The notes: generated from the sequence alone by a model not told the origin. Counted from the first letter of the stretch, positions 7,718 through 18,048 are shown. The stretch is DNA of 64,000 bases from Aureimonas psammosilenae (GCF_009176975.1 NZ_WEZG01000009.1:1-64000); one strand, 5' to 3'. Made by a program: numbers and translations.

Positions 7718-10241
7718 AGCGGATGTTCTCCACGCACGGCTGGCGCTGTCCTGGCTGATCGCGGGGGAGGGCCGGGCGCATTGGCCCCGCTTTCTCGCCA
7801 CTGTCGTCGCCATCGCCGTCGGCGTCGCGCTCGGCTTTGCGGTTCACCTCGTCAACGGCTCGGCGCTCGCCTCGTTCGATACGGCGGTGCGCAGCGTCAA
7901 CGGCGCGGCCGACCTGTCGGTGCGCGCCCCGAGCGCGCTCGGGCTGGATGAGGCGCTGTACCCAAACGTTCTCCGAAGCCCCGGCGTTGCCAATGCCAGC
8001 CCCGTCGTCAGCCTGGACGCGAGCGCGGGCAATGCCCGGTTCACGCTTCTCGGCCTCGACGTCATCCGTGCCGCCGCCGTGTCGCCGAGCCTCATTGGCC
8101 GGCGCGCCATCGGCCCCGATGCCGGCGAGACTTCAGTGTTTCAGGGCGACGCCCTTTATCTGTCGCGCTCGGCGCTGGCGGCGACGGGCGCGGCGGTCGG
8201 CGACACGTTGACCCTGTCCGCCAACGGGCGAACGGCGCCCTTCACGGTGGTCGGCGTCCTGTCCGGCGTTCCTGAAGGCCAGTCGATCGGCACGGTGGAT
8301 ATCGCCGACGCGCAATGGCGCTTCGACCGGCTCGGCCGGCTCGACCGGCTGGACCTGAAAGTTTCCGACCGCGCGGTGGCGGAAGCGGCGTTGAGGCAAG
8401 TGGTGGGAACGCAAGCGCTCATCGGCGACGCGCAGACCGAACTCGCGCAAGGCAGCGCCCTGTCGCGCGCTTATCGCGTCAATCTCGACATGCTGGCGCT
8501 GGTGGCGCTGCTGACGGGCGCGTTTCTCGTGTTCTCGGCCCAGTCCCTGTCCGTCGCGCGCCGGCTTCGCGCCTTCGCGCTGGTGCGCACGCTCGGCCTG
8601 CCGCGCGGCGGCATCGTCGCCCTCGTGGCGGCGGAAGGGTTCGCCATCGGCATTCTCGGCTCGGGCCTCGGCCTCCTGTTCGGTTATGGTCTGGCGAGCC
8701 TCGTTCTCGATCTTTTCGGCGGCGATCTCGGTGCGGGCTATTTTTCGGGCCGAGTCGCTTCCGTGCATCTCCAGCCGCTCGCCGCCGCAAGCTTCTTCGG
8801 GCTCGGCGTCGCGGCGGCGATGCTCGGCTCCATCCTGCCGGCGCGGGCGGCGTCGAAGGCCGCACCTGCCGCGGCCTTGAAGAACAGCGGCGACGTCGTC
8901 GATCCGCGCCAACCGGTGCCCTGGAAGCCGGCGCTCCTTCTTCTCCTCGCCGGCATCCTCGCTGCCTTGATGCCGCCGCTCGCCGGACTGCCGGTGCTGG
9001 GCTTTGCCGGCATGGCGCTGCTTCTGGCCGGCGGCGTCGCGGGCGTGCCCTGGCTCGCCCGCCGCCTCCTGAAGCCGCTGGCGGCGCGCCCGGCGACCCA
9101 AGTGCCGGCGCTTCTCGCCACGCGCCACGTTCACGGCGCGCCGGCGCAGGCCGCGACGGCATTGTGCGGCATCGTCGCTTCCACCGCCCTGATGATCGCC
9201 ATGGCAACCATGGTGACGAGCTTTCGAAGCGCCGTGGACGAATGGCTGGTGGAGGTCCTGTCCGCCGATCTCTACCTTCGCGCCGAGGGCGGGGGTGCCT
9301 TCGATCCGGCGACGCAAGACAGCTTGCGCGCGGTGCCGGGCGTGTCCGCGATCTCCTTCAGCCGGCAGATTTCCTTGACGCTCGCGCCCGATCGCCCGCC
9401 GGTGGTTCTCATCGCCCGCGACTTTGCGGGCAAGGCCCCGGAAGATTCGCTGGTGCTGATCCGCCGCGCCGACGGCCCCTTACCGGCTGATGCCCTGCCG
9501 GTCTGGGTGTCCGAGCCCGCCGAGCGGCTTTACGGTTGGACGGTCGGCGACCGGATCACGCTGCCGATCGGAGGAAGCCAGCCCTTCACGGTCGCCGGTG
9601 TCTGGCGCGATTATGCCCGGCAGGCGGGCGCGACTGTCATCCGCACTGCCGATTACGCGCGCCTTACCGGCGACGCCGCCCGCGACGAGGCGGCCGTGAT
9701 GCTCGTGCCCGGCACGGATGTGGAAGGGGCGGGGCGCGCGCTCGCCGCCGCTCTTCCGCCGGAACTTCGCAATTCGGTTTCCCTGGAACAGCCGGCGACG
9801 CTGCGGCGCTACGCGCTCGACCTTTTCGACCGCTCCTTCGCCGTCACCTATCTTCTGGAAGCGGTGGCGATCCTCGTCGGGCTGGCGGGCGTCGCGGCCA
9901 CCATGTCCTCGCAGACCATCGCGCGCTCGCGCGAATTCGGCATGCTGCGGCATCTCGGCGTCGAGAAGCGCCAGATCCTCGCCATGCTCGGGCTGGAAGG
10001 CGCGCTTCTCGGCGTGGTCGGGGCCGTCGCGGGCGTCCTTCTCGGACTGGTTCTCGCCCAAGTGCTGATTCATGTCATCAACCCGCAAAGCTTCAACTGG
10101 ACGATGTCGACGCGCATTCCCTTTGGCACCATCCTTGGCGTCACCGCCGCGCTTGTCGCGGCGGCGGCCTTGACGGCGGTTCTGGCGGGCCGGCGGGCGG
10201 TGGCCAAGGACGCGGTTCTGGCAGTCAGGGAGGATTGGTGA
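7707..10241 (+). CDS. FtsX-family ABC exporter permease (YbbP/AttFG type)
   Basis: An 844-residue membrane protein with two FtsX modules in tandem: one N-terminal membrane segment (about residues 28-50), a periplasmic domain, a first cluster of segments (about 260-450), a second periplasmic domain (about 520-680) and a final cluster (about 710-835). The motif IARSREFGMLRHLGV near the last cluster is the conserved coupling region of this family. YbbP-like permeases are usually 800-850 residues, so it appears full length. Its last base is shared with the ATG of the AttH gene (TGATG). Substrate unknown; envelope lipid or lipoprotein transport is the family expectation. Confidence 0.88.
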   Translation: MRLEADVLHARLALSWLIAGEGRAHWPRFLATVVAIAVGVALGFAVHLVNGSALASFDTAVRSVNGAADLSVRAPSALGLDEALYPNVLRSPGVANASPVVSLDASAGNARFTLLGLDVIRAAAVSPSLIGRRAIGPDAGETSVFQGDALYLSRSALAATGAAVGDTLTLSANGRTAPFTVVGVLSGVPEGQSIGTVDIADAQWRFDRLGRLDRLDLKVSDRAVAEAALRQVVGTQALIGDAQTELAQGSALSRAYRVNLDMLALVALLTGAFLVFSAQSLSVARRLRAFALVRTLGLPRGGIVALVAAEGFAIGILGSGLGLLFGYGLASLVLDLFGGDLGAGYFSGRVASVHLQPLAAASFFGLGVAAAMLGSILPARAASKAAPAAALKNSGDVVDPRQPVPWKPALLLLLAGILAALMPPLAGLPVLGFAGMALLLAGGVAGVPWLARRLLKPLAARPATQVPALLATRHVHGAPAQAATALCGIVASTALMIAMATMVTSFRSAVDEWLVEVLSADLYLRAEGGGAFDPATQDSLRAVPGVSAISFSRQISLTLAPDRPPVVLIARDFAGKAPEDSLVLIRRADGPLPADALPVWVSEPAERLYGWTVGDRITLPIGGSQPFTVAGVWRDYARQAGATVIRTADYARLTGDAARDEAAVMLVPGTDVEGAGRALAAALPPELRNSVSLEQPATLRRYALDLFDRSFAVTYLLEAVAILVGLAGVAATMSSQTIARSREFGMLRHLGVEKRQILAMLGLEGALLGVVGAVAGVLLGLVLAQVLIHVINPQSFNWTMSTRIPFGTILGVTAALVAAAALTAVLAGRRAVAKDAVLAVREDW

Positions 10242-11308
10242 TGCGTCGATTCCTCGCGCTCCTCCTTTTATGCCTCGGCGCGCTGCCGGCGCTCGCGGCC
10301 GGGATCACCTATCCGACGGTGAAACCGGGCGTTCCCTTGAGCTTCCCGGCTGACCACGGCGCACATCCCGATTTCCGCACCGAATGGTGGTACGCGACCG
10401 GCTGGCTGAAGACTGAGGACGGGCGCGATCTCGGCTTCCAGGTGACCTTCTTTCGCACCCGGCCCGATATTGACCCGGCCAATCCGAGCCGCTTTGCCCC
10501 GAGCCAGATTCTGTTTGCCCATGCCGGCCTGTCGGACCCGCAAGTCGGCCGGCTCCTCCACGGCGAAAAGGCGGCGCGCGCCGGCTTCGGCATCGCGGAG
10601 GCTGCAACGGAGGATGCGGCCGTCACCATCGAGGACTGGTTCTTCCGGCGCGAAGCGGACAACCGTTTCACGACGCGCGTTTCGGCCCCGGACTTCACCC
10701 TCGACCTCGGTTTCGCGCCGACGCAGGAGCCGTTCCTGCAAGGGGTCGGGGGCTATAGCCAGAAAGGGCCGGACGCGGCGGATGCCAGCCATTATTACTC
10801 GATGCCGCATCTGCGCGTGTCCGGCACCGTGACGCGAAATGGCAAGGCGACGAGCGTTTCCGGCGAGGCGTGGCTCGATCGCGAATGGTCCTCGAACTAC
10901 CTCGTGCCGGACGCGCAAGGGTGGGACTGGACGGGCCTCAATCTCGACGACGGCGGCGCGCTGATGGCCTTTCGCATCAGGGGAAAGAACGACGAGACGA
11001 TCTGGGCCGGCGGCTCGCTTCGGCGGCCGGACGGAACGATCACGCAGCTCTCGCCGCAGGATGTGCGCTTCACCGCGACGCGGCGCTGGCGCTCGCCCGA
11101 TACGCAGGCCGAATATCCCGTCGCGCAGGTCTTGAGCGTTTCGCTTCCCGAAGGAGTGCGGGAGTTTCCGCTGGAGCCGCTTTTCGACGCGCAGGAACTC
11201 GACGGGCGGGGCAGCGGCCTTCCCGTTTACTGGGAAGGCGCGGTCAAAACCACGGGCGGACGCGGTTATCTGGAACTGACGGGCTACGCCTCGCCGCTGA
11301 GCCTTTGA
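10241..11308 (+). CDS. secreted lipocalin-like AttH/CrtC-type protein
   Basis: A 355-residue protein with a classical signal peptide (residues 1-19, MRRFLALLLLCLG...LAA) and the AttH-CrtC lipocalin-like double barrel. Marks are EWWYATGWL near residue 49, GFQVTFFRTR, HYYSMPHLRVSG and WLDREWSS. AttH-like proteins are paired with AttEFG-type ABC genes in Agrobacterium and Nitrosomonas; CrtC relatives hydrate carotenoids. Because it directly follows the exporter permease with a 1-base overlap, it is probably the periplasmic partner of that transporter. It converges with tauC, 4 bases apart. Confidence 0.87.
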   Translation: MRRFLALLLLCLGALPALAAGITYPTVKPGVPLSFPADHGAHPDFRTEWWYATGWLKTEDGRDLGFQVTFFRTRPDIDPANPSRFAPSQILFAHAGLSDPQVGRLLHGEKAARAGFGIAEAATEDAAVTIEDWFFRREADNRFTTRVSAPDFTLDLGFAPTQEPFLQGVGGYSQKGPDAADASHYYSMPHLRVSGTVTRNGKATSVSGEAWLDREWSSNYLVPDAQGWDWTGLNLDDGGALMAFRIRGKNDETIWAGGSLRRPDGTITQLSPQDVRFTATRRWRSPDTQAEYPVAQVLSVSLPEGVREFPLEPLFDAQELDGRGSGLPVYWEGAVKTTGGRGYLELTGYASPLSL

Positions 11309-11312
11309 GGGC

Positions 11313-12188
11313 TCAGCTCCTGCCCCGCCAGGGAACGAGCTTCCTTTCCGCGAACCGCATCAGAAGCGTGAAGGAAAAGGCGAGCGCGGCGATGATGCCG
11401 ATGCCGACGAAGACGACGTCGGTCGCCAGGAAATGCGAGGCCGACATCACCATGTAGCCGATGCCGCGATTGGCGGCGATGAGCTCGGCCGCCACCAGCG
11501 TCGACCAGCCGACGCCGAGCGCGATGCGGATGCCGGTGAGGATTTCCGGCAGGGCGGAGGGCAGGACCACATCGAAGAAGAGTTGGCGGCGGCTGGCCCC
11601 GAGCGTCAAGGCGCCGTTCACCCGCTCCACCGGCAGCGAGCGCACGCCGGCCTGCGCCGACAAGCAGACCGGCGCGAACATGGCGAGCACCAGAAGCGTG
11701 ATCTTGGAGGTTTCGCCGATGCCGAGCCAGATGATCATCAGCGGCAGATAGGCGAGCGGCGGCAGCGGCCAGTAGAACTCGATCGGCACGTCGAAGATGC
11801 CCTTCGCCCAGCGGTTCAGGCCCATCAGCAGGCCGATCGGAATGCCGAGCGAGGCGGCGATCAGCGCTGCCGACAGGATGCGGGTGAGGCTCGCCGAAAC
11901 GTGTTCCCACAGCGAAGCGCCGGCATAGCCGTCCTGGGCAATGAGGACGACCTGCGTCGCCACTTCCTCCGGGCTCGGCAGAAAGAGCGGCGACACCCAG
12001 CCGAAATGCGAGACCGCCCACCACAAGGCCAGAAGCGCGACGGCCGTCGCGAGGCTGATGAGCTTGGTGGAGCGGTTTTCCGAGCCGAAGCCGTGCATCC
12101 TGACGAGGCGCGGGGGCGGGGCGGCTGCGGGTTCGGTCGCGTCGCTCAGTCCGAGCGCGGCGAGGTCCTGTCGGGCGATGTCGGTCAT
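11313..12188 (-). CDS. tauC: taurine ABC transporter permease TauC
   Basis: A 291-residue integral membrane subunit of the TauC/SsuC class with about six predicted membrane spans and the permease EAA loop in [30 protein letters not shown], where it contacts TauB. The ATG at 12188 overlaps the tauB stop by 4 bp. Length and sequence character match TauC. It completes an A-B-C importer on the minus strand. No taurine dioxygenase (tauD) or taurine-pyruvate transaminase is next to it, so the intracellular use of the sulfonate is encoded elsewhere. Confidence 0.9.
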   Translation of the reverse strand: MTDIARQDLAALGLSDATEPAAAPPPRLVRMHGFGSENRSTKLISLATAVALLALWWAVSHFGWVSPLFLPSPEEVATQVVLIAQDGYAGASLWEHVSASLTRILSAALIAASLGIPIGLLMGLNRWAKGIFDVPIEFYWPLPPLAYLPLMIIWLGIGETSKITLLVLAMFAPVCLSAQAGVRSLPVERVNGALTLGASRRQLFFDVVLPSALPEILTGIRIALGVGWSTLVAAELIAANRGIGYMVMSASHFLATDVVFVGIGIIAALAFSFTLLMRFAERKLVPWRGRS

Positions 12189-12973
12189 GCCGCAAGACTC
12201 CTGAGGTCCGAGCGGTGGATGATGGCGCGGATCTCTTCACCGAGCGCGCTGAAATCGGCCCGCGACTTGATCGCGTGGGTGTCGCCGTCGCGCGCGAAAT
12301 CGCGAACGTAGTCGAGGTCGAAGCGGGCGACGATCCGGCCCGGCCTCGGCGACATCACCACGACCTCGGTGCCGAGCAGAAGCGCCTCGTCGATGGAATG
12401 GGTGATGAAGAAGATGCGCTTGCCCGTCCTGTCCCAGACGCGCACCAGAAGCTCCTGCATGTTCTCGCGCGTCAGGCTGTCCAGCGCGCCGAAGGGCTCG
12501 TCCATCAGGAGAACATCGGGATCGGTGGCGAGCGCCCGCGCGATGCCGACGCGCTGGCGCATGCCGCCGGAAAGCTCATACGGGTAAGCGCGGCCGAAAT
12601 CCTCAAGACCGACGAGGGCGAGAAGCTCTTCGGCCCGCGTCCGGCGCTCGGCGCGCGCGACGCCGGCGAATTTCAGCCCGAGCGCCACGTTGTCGGCGAC
12701 GCTCTTCCAGGGAAGCAGCGTGTCCTTCTGGAACACGACGCCCCGGTCGCGTCCGGGCCCCGTGATCGGCCGCCCGTTCAGCGTGATCGCGCCGTCGGAC
12801 ACGGGAAGGAAGCCGGCAATGGCGTTGAGAAGGCTGGACTTGCCGCAGCCGGACGTGCCGAGCGCCACGAGGAAGCCCTTGTCGGGTATCTCCAGCGACA
12901 CGTGGTCCAGCGCATGAACGGCGCGGCCGTCGCGGCCGGCGAAATGAATGCTGACATCGTCGACTTTCAGCAT
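12185..12973 (-). CDS. tauB: taurine ABC transporter ATPase TauB
   Basis: A 262-residue ATPase with Walker [11 protein letters not shown] near residue 37, Q-loop [14 protein letters not shown], signature [15 protein letters not shown] and Walker [13 protein letters not shown]. The KDTLLPW and D-E-P-F-G-A-L-D forms are typical of the TauB/SsuB nitrate-sulfonate-taurine group. The ATG at 12973 is chosen because it gives the family N-terminus [11 protein letters not shown]; the reading frame is open to 13015 but through a hairpin region. It lies between tauA and tauC. Confidence 0.92.
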   Translation of the reverse strand: MLKVDDVSIHFAGRDGRAVHALDHVSLEIPDKGFLVALGTSGCGKSSLLNAIAGFLPVSDGAITLNGRPITGPGRDRGVVFQKDTLLPWKSVADNVALGLKFAGVARAERRTRAEELLALVGLEDFGRAYPYELSGGMRQRVGIARALATDPDVLLMDEPFGALDSLTRENMQELLVRVWDRTGKRIFFITHSIDEALLLGTEVVVMSPRPGRIVARFDLDYVRDFARDGDTHAIKSRADFSALGEEIRAIIHRSDLRSLAA

Positions 12974-13000
12974 GGAAAGCTTTGCCTCCGCGCGTGATCG

Positions 13001-13030
13001 CCGTGCCGCCTTCAAGAAAAGGCGGCACGG
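13001..13030 (-). promoter_or_regulatory. intercistronic hairpin between tauA and tauB
   Basis: A perfect 12-bp stem (13001-13012 with 13019-13030) with a 6-base loop. It lies just after the tauA stop and before tauB, with no following T-run in the direction of transcription. Such hairpins at the 3' end of binding-protein genes commonly protect the upstream mRNA so that the binding protein is made in excess; that role is inferred here. Confidence 0.75.
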
Positions 13031-13050
13031 CGTTCCGCGATCTCGACCGA

Positions 13051-14058
13051 TCAGTTGGTGACGGCGGCGACCGCGTCGGGCGTGACAAAGGCGGCGTAGC
13101 TGTCGAGGACGCGCGAAACCTTGCCCTGGTCCTTCAGGAACTGCGCGGTGTCCTTCAGGATCTTGGCCGCGCCCGACTGCTCGCCGCCGCCGAGCCAGGC
13201 GGCCGACGCTTGATCGGCCGGCTTCAGGAGGTTCAGGTTCTTCAGGGCCGCCGCTTGCTGCTCAGGGCTCCCGCCGATGAATTTTGCCAGCACCTTGGCA
13301 TTTTCGCTGTCGGGTCCCCAAGCCGCCGGATCGGCCGCGAAGGACGCGTATTCCTTGTTCACGACGCCCGCGAAGCTCTTCAGGAAGTCGGGATGCTCGG
13401 ACGCGAAGCTGCCTGCCGCGACCCAGGCCGAGAAGGTGGGAGAGCCGCGTTCGGCCACTTCTTTCGAGGTGATGAGCGTCTTGCCGGTCTTCTTGAGTTC
13501 CGTCAGAGCCGGGTCCCACACGAAGCCGCCATCGATGTCGCCCCGGTTGAAGGCAGCGACGATCTCGGGCTGCGGAATGGCGAAGACCTCGACATCCTTT
13601 TCGCTGAGGCCGAGGCTCTTGATGAGCGCCAGAAGCTGGTAATGGTCGGTGGAAACGGGGGCGGCCGCGAGCTTCTTGCCCTTCAGATCGTTCAAGGATT
13701 CGATGCCGGAGCCGTTGCGGGCCACCAGCGCTTCGTCGGTGCCGGAAATGGACGCGAGCTGGAAAGCCTTCACGTCGAGGCCGCGCGAGGTCGCAGCGGC
13801 AAACGGGCTCGACCCGACATAGCCGACCTGCACATCGCCCGACGCGATGGCGGCGAAGATCTCGGCGCCGGAATCGAACTTGCGAAAATCGATCTCGTAG
13901 CCGGTCGCTCGGGCGAACTCGCCGTTGGCGATGGCGACGGAGGAGGGCAGGGCGTCGGTCTGGTAGGCGACCGTGACGTGTTTGTCGGCAGCGTGAGCTG
14001 CGCCCATCAGCGCCACCGAACCGGCGATCGCCGCCAACAGCATCTTCGCTTTCGTCAT
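13051..14058 (-). CDS. tauA: taurine ABC transporter substrate-binding protein TauA
   Basis: A 335-residue periplasmic protein with a signal peptide (residues 1-24, cleavage after AAHA) and very clear TauA features: [53 protein letters not shown] and [14 protein letters not shown]. The C-terminal [12 protein letters not shown] also matches TauA. It binds taurine or related sulfonates and delivers them to TauBC. The ATG at 14058 has AAGGGGG about 10 nt upstream; a 7-codon longer start is possible but puts the ribosome site inside the gene. First gene of tauABC. Confidence 0.94.
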   Translation of the reverse strand: MTKAKMLLAAIAGSVALMGAAHAADKHVTVAYQTDALPSSVAIANGEFARATGYEIDFRKFDSGAEIFAAIASGDVQVGYVGSSPFAAATSRGLDVKAFQLASISGTDEALVARNGSGIESLNDLKGKKLAAAPVSTDHYQLLALIKSLGLSEKDVEVFAIPQPEIVAAFNRGDIDGGFVWDPALTELKKTGKTLITSKEVAERGSPTFSAWVAAGSFASEHPDFLKSFAGVVNKEYASFAADPAAWGPDSENAKVLAKFIGGSPEQQAAALKNLNLLKPADQASAAWLGGGEQSGAAKILKDTAQFLKDQGKVSRVLDSYAAFVTPDAVAAVTN

Positions 14059-14417
14059 TTCCAATTCCCCCTTCTTCAACCGTCATCGCCCGGTACGGCG
14101 ATCTAAAGAAAGGATGCTGGAATGGCCTCTGAGCAAACAGGTATATATATCTAGTTTGTAGACTTGATGAAAAATAATCTCCTCCTGGAGAGCCGGCCGG
14201 GCGTTCGCATCCCCATCTCTACCCCTTGTATGAACACAACCAACAAAGCCCGATCATCAGGCTCGCCGACATCGGATAAGGCAAACAACTCAAGAGGGTG
14301 GTCTGTCGTCCCGGTCTGTAGCCATCTCTTGAATAACTGCGCCGAATACTGCGTGGAGCATTTCGTTCACTAATCTTCTTGCGAGGTTGGTGAACTCTGC
14401 TGCGCAACAACCGGCGC
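14059..14417. other. intergenic region upstream of tauA and of the MHYT gene
   Basis: A 359-base divergent intergenic stretch, less GC-rich than its neighbours, with an alternating AT run near 14142-14152 that could serve as a promoter core. Around 14186-14226 it carries a sequence resembling the 3' third of a tRNA, with a GTTCGCATC T-loop-like core, but the arm does not pair fully and no tRNA body is visible. No protein gene is credible here. Confidence 0.5.
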
Positions 14418-16775
14418 ATGACAAGCATTCTCCCGCAATTTGCTGCCTCGCATTCGCTCGGTTTCGTGCTGACGGCGCTGACGATCTGCGTCGTGGCGGG
14501 CTGGTTGCTGGCCGCGCTTCTCAAAGCATCCAGAAACGTCAAGCCGGCTTACCGTCGGTATTGGATGGCGGGAACGGCGCTGGTGGCGGGCCTCGGCGTT
14601 TGGACGACGCATTTCATCGCCATGCTCGGCTACCGGCCCGATCTCCTGCTCGGCTATGACGGCGAGGAGACAGCCGCGTCGGCCTTGATCGCGATCCTGA
14701 TCGTCGGCGTGCCGCTGGCGCTTTCGGCTCCGGTGGTGTCCTGGCGCCGGCGCGCGGCGCTGGGCGCGCTCAGCGGCTTCGGCATCGGCGCGATGCATTA
14801 CAGCGGGATGCGGGCGGTGGAAGGCTGTCTGCAGACCAATTCTCCCACCGCCGCTCTTCTTGCCTTCGCGATCGGCATCTGCGCCTTGAGCGCGGCGCGC
14901 GGCGTGTCGGTCTTCGCGCGCTCGCGCCTTGCGACCTGCGCCTTGTTCACGATCGGCGTCTGCGGCATGCATTTCACCGCCATCGCCGGCACGGTTCTCA
15001 CCCTTCAGGAGCAGGCGGGCATCAGGACGGGGCAGAACGTCGTTCTCAGCGTCTTCACGGGCGTCGGCGCGGCCGTCCTGTTTCTCGGCGCCTTCGCCAC
15101 CATTTTGACGGCCAAACGTTTCGAGGCGCAGGAGCGCGCCCATTCGGCCATCCTGAGAACCTCCCTCGACAACATGTCGAACGGCCTGATCTTCTTCGAT
15201 GCCGAAGGCCGGCTCGGCTTGTTCAACCGCCGTTTCCTGGAAATGTGCAACCTGTCCGAGGAAGCGCTTTCGGTCGGCCAAAGCCGGGAGGATCTCCTCG
15301 GCGCCATCGCGCAATCCATGGCTTGGTCGCAGGACCGCCGGGCGCTTGTCGGCGCGCGCTTCGACCATTGGGTGACCATGGATGACGGCGAGACCGACGA
15401 ATATTCCACCTCCGACGGGCGGATACTCGAGGTCAATTCCTGCCTCGTGGACGACGGCGTGGTTCTGACCTTCGACGACGTGACGAAGGACCGGCAGGCG
15501 CAGCGCCGTATCGAGGAACTGGCCTTCATCGATCCCCTGACCAAGCTTCCCAATCGCCGCGCGCTTCAGCAAAGGATGGAAGAGGATTTCCATCCCAAGC
15601 AGCGCTTCAAGCTGCTGCTTCTCGATCTCGATCGCTTCAAGGCGGTCAACGACAGCCATGGGCACGGCGTCGGCGACAAGCTTCTGGTACAGGTCGCCGA
15701 CCGCATCAGGACGATCGTCGGGCCGGACGGCTTCGCGGCGCGTCTCGGCGGCGACGAACTGGCGGTTCTGGTCTACGGCGACATGGACCTGTCGATGGCC
15801 ATCGCGGACCGCATCGTCGAAGCCGTTTCGCGCGCCTTCAGGATCGACGGGATCAATGTCGGCGTCGGGTGCAGCATCGGCATGTGCTGCACGGACGATG
15901 CGCGCGACACCACCGAACTGATGCAGCGTTCCGACGTCGCGCTCTACGAATCCAAGCGCAACGGTCGCGGCCGCGCGTCCTGCTACAAGCCCGGCATGCT
16001 GGAAGCCGTGATGCAGCGCCAGACCATTGAGGTCGACATGCGGACCGCCGTGTCGCGCGGCGAGTTCTATCTGGTCTACCAGCCCGTGCTCGCCCTCGGG
16101 GAAGACCGGGTCATCGGCTACGAGGCGCTGATCCGCTGGGAGCATCCGGTGCGTGGTCTCGTGTCGCCGGCCGAGTTCATCCCCATCGCGGAGGAAACCG
16201 GGCAGATCGTCGAGATCGGGCGCTGGGTGCTCGAAGAAGCCTGCCGCGAGGCCGCGACATGGGACAACGGGCTTTATGTCGCCGTGAACGTTTCGGCGGT
16301 GCAGTTCCGCTCGCCCCTCCTCCTGTCCCACCTCACGGGCGCGCTCGTCCAAAGCGGGCTTCCCGCCAAGCGCCTGGAAATCGAGCTGACCGAAACGGCG
16401 ATCGTCGAGGACGGGCAGCAGATCGCCCATGCGCTCGCCAACATGCGCGCACTCGGCGTGAAGATCGCGATGGACGATTTCGGCACGGGCTATTCCTCGC
16501 TCGCCCATCTTCGGGACCTGCCCTTCGACCGCATCAAGGTGGACAGGAGCTTCGTGATGACGGCGGAAACGGACCGCCATTCCGCCGCCGTTCTGCGCGG
16601 CATCACGCATATCGCGCGCGAACTCGAGATCGCGATCCTGGCGGAAGGCGTCGAGACCGAAGGGCAGCTCGCCTTTCTGCGCTCCATCGGCTGCGATGCC
16701 GTGCAGGGCTACCTCGTCGGCCGGCCGGAGCGCCTGCGCAAGGATACAGAAATCGCCATCGCGGCATCGGCCTGA
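14418..16775 (+). CDS. MHYT-PAS-GGDEF-EAL membrane cyclic-di-GMP protein
   Basis: A 785-residue multi-domain signalling protein. Residues 1-240 form a seven-segment MHYT sensor with repeated M/T-H-F-I or M-H-Y-S pairs (TTHFIAMLGY, AMHYSGM, GMHFTAIAG), a class proposed to bind copper and sense oxygen, CO or NO. A PAS-like segment (about 250-365) follows, then a GGDEF domain whose active-site motif reads GGDEL, so cyclase activity is uncertain. The last is an EAL domain (YEALIRWEHP, ELTETAIVED, DDFGTGYSSL, KVDRSF) with all the usual phosphodiesterase residues. It probably degrades c-di-GMP in response to a membrane signal. A strong terminator follows. Confidence 0.93.
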   Translation: MTSILPQFAASHSLGFVLTALTICVVAGWLLAALLKASRNVKPAYRRYWMAGTALVAGLGVWTTHFIAMLGYRPDLLLGYDGEETAASALIAILIVGVPLALSAPVVSWRRRAALGALSGFGIGAMHYSGMRAVEGCLQTNSPTAALLAFAIGICALSAARGVSVFARSRLATCALFTIGVCGMHFTAIAGTVLTLQEQAGIRTGQNVVLSVFTGVGAAVLFLGAFATILTAKRFEAQERAHSAILRTSLDNMSNGLIFFDAEGRLGLFNRRFLEMCNLSEEALSVGQSREDLLGAIAQSMAWSQDRRALVGARFDHWVTMDDGETDEYSTSDGRILEVNSCLVDDGVVLTFDDVTKDRQAQRRIEELAFIDPLTKLPNRRALQQRMEEDFHPKQRFKLLLLDLDRFKAVNDSHGHGVGDKLLVQVADRIRTIVGPDGFAARLGGDELAVLVYGDMDLSMAIADRIVEAVSRAFRIDGINVGVGCSIGMCCTDDARDTTELMQRSDVALYESKRNGRGRASCYKPGMLEAVMQRQTIEVDMRTAVSRGEFYLVYQPVLALGEDRVIGYEALIRWEHPVRGLVSPAEFIPIAEETGQIVEIGRWVLEEACREAATWDNGLYVAVNVSAVQFRSPLLLSHLTGALVQSGLPAKRLEIELTETAIVEDGQQIAHALANMRALGVKIAMDDFGTGYSSLAHLRDLPFDRIKVDRSFVMTAETDRHSAAVLRGITHIARELEIAILAEGVETEGQLAFLRSIGCDAVQGYLVGRPERLRKDTEIAIAASA

Positions 16776-16792
16776 AAGAAGGCTTTGAGTGA

Positions 16793-16823
16793 AACGGGGC
16801 GGCAGCATTCCGCCCCGTTGTTT
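16793..16823 (+). terminator. rho-independent terminator after the MHYT-EAL gene
   Basis: A 10-bp perfect GC-rich stem (16793-16802 with 16810-16819) with a 7-base loop, followed by a short T-rich stretch. It sits 17 bases after the stop codon and before the peptidase gene. Confidence 0.8.
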
Positions 16824-16887
16824 ATCGGCGCTTGGCTTCGGCCCGATGCGGATGCATGACGTCGCCCGACCGCAAAGGGGGAACTCC

Positions 16888-18048
16888 ATGTCCGCAGCCC
16901 GATCCTGGCCTCATCCCGTTCCGCCGATCGGGGAGCCTGAGCGAATGCAGCGCCTGTCGCGTCTTCGCGCCGGGATGGAAACCGCGGGTTTCGCCGGTCT
17001 TCTTCTCGGCTCGACGGAAAGCCTGCGCTATTTCACCGGCCTCGTCTGGCATCCGAGCGAGCGTTTCTGCGGCGCGCTCGTCACGCGCGACCGGCTGGTC
17101 TTCATCGCGCCCGGCTTCGAGGGCTCGCGGGTGGAAACGCTGCCGCGCCTGCCCGGCGATCTTGCGCTTTGGCAGGAGGAGGAAGATCCCGCCGAACTCG
17201 TCGCCAGGCTTCTGGGGGGCAGCGGCCTTCTGGCTCTCGACGAGCAACTGCCCTTGTTCTTCTACCACCGTCTGGTGCGGGCCTTCGGGCGGGAACGCCT
17301 CACGGACGGCGGGCCGCTCGTCTCGTCCTTGCGCATCCACAAGTCGGCATCCGAAATCGCGCTGATCCGCCATGCGATGGGCATCACGCTGGAGGTGCAG
17401 GCCCGTGCCCGCCAAGCCATGCGCCCCGGCGTGAAGGCGTCGGAGATCGTCGCCCTGATCGATGCCGAGCACCGGCGGCTCGGGGCCGACAACGGCTCGA
17501 CCTTCGCCATCGTGTCCTTCGGTGCGGCCACGGCCCTGCCGCACGGCGCGGAGGGCGATCAGGTTCTTGGAGACGGCGACCTCGTTCTCGTGGATACCGG
17601 CTGCCGGCTCGACGGCTATCATTCCGACCTGACGCGCACCTACGCGATCGACGAGCCGCCGGCCGAGGTGAAGCGCATCTGGGCGATCGAGAGTGAGGCG
17701 CAGGAAGCGGTCTTCGCCGCCGCGCGTCCGGGCGCGCCTTGCTCGGGTCTCGACGAGGCGGCGCGAAAGGTGATGGCGGCCCATGGGCTCGGACCCGACT
17801 ACTGCCTGCCGGGCTTGCCGCATCGCGCCGGCCACGGCATCGGGCTCGAAATCCACGAGCCGCCCTTCGTCGTGCGGGGCAACGACACGCCCTTGCAGCC
17901 GGGAATGTGCTTCTCCGTGGAGCCGATGATCGTCGTTCCCGGCCGCTTCGGCATCCGGCTGGAGGACCATGTGCATGTGACGGAAAGCGGTGCGGAATGG
18001 TTCACCCCGCCCGCCGGAACCGTTTTCGATCCGGCGGGCGGACTTTAA
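16888..18048 (+). CDS. M24 family Xaa-Pro peptidase (creatinase-like fold)
   Basis: A 386-residue metallopeptidase with an N-terminal creatinase domain (residues 20-160) and a C-terminal pita-bread domain. The metal ligands are all visible: two Asp in VDTGCRLDGYHSDLTRTY, His in HRAGHGIGLEIHEPP, Glu in FSVEPMIV and Glu in IRLEDHVHV. It should remove N-terminal residues preceding proline from peptides in the cytoplasm. The ATG at 16888 is chosen because AAAGGGGGAA lies just before it; the open frame extends upstream into the terminator. Its stop overlaps that of the convergent esterase by 4 bp. Confidence 0.92.
   Translation: MSAARSWPHPVPPIGEPERMQRLSRLRAGMETAGFAGLLLGSTESLRYFTGLVWHPSERFCGALVTRDRLVFIAPGFEGSRVETLPRLPGDLALWQEEEDPAELVARLLGGSGLLALDEQLPLFFYHRLVRAFGRERLTDGGPLVSSLRIHKSASEIALIRHAMGITLEVQARARQAMRPGVKASEIVALIDAEHRRLGADNGSTFAIVSFGAATALPHGAEGDQVLGDGDLVLVDTGCRLDGYHSDLTRTYAIDEPPAEVKRIWAIESEAQEAVFAAARPGAPCSGLDEAARKVMAAHGLGPDYCLPGLPHRAGHGIGLEIHEPPFVVRGNDTPLQPGMCFSVEPMIVVPGRFGIRLEDHVHVTESGAEWFTPPAGTVFDPAGGL

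Noticed and set aside
14186-14226. tRNA-like 3' end with a GTTCGCATC T-loop
   Set aside because: The T-stem has mismatches, and no anticodon arm, D-arm or matching acceptor half is present upstream; at most a decayed tRNA fragment.
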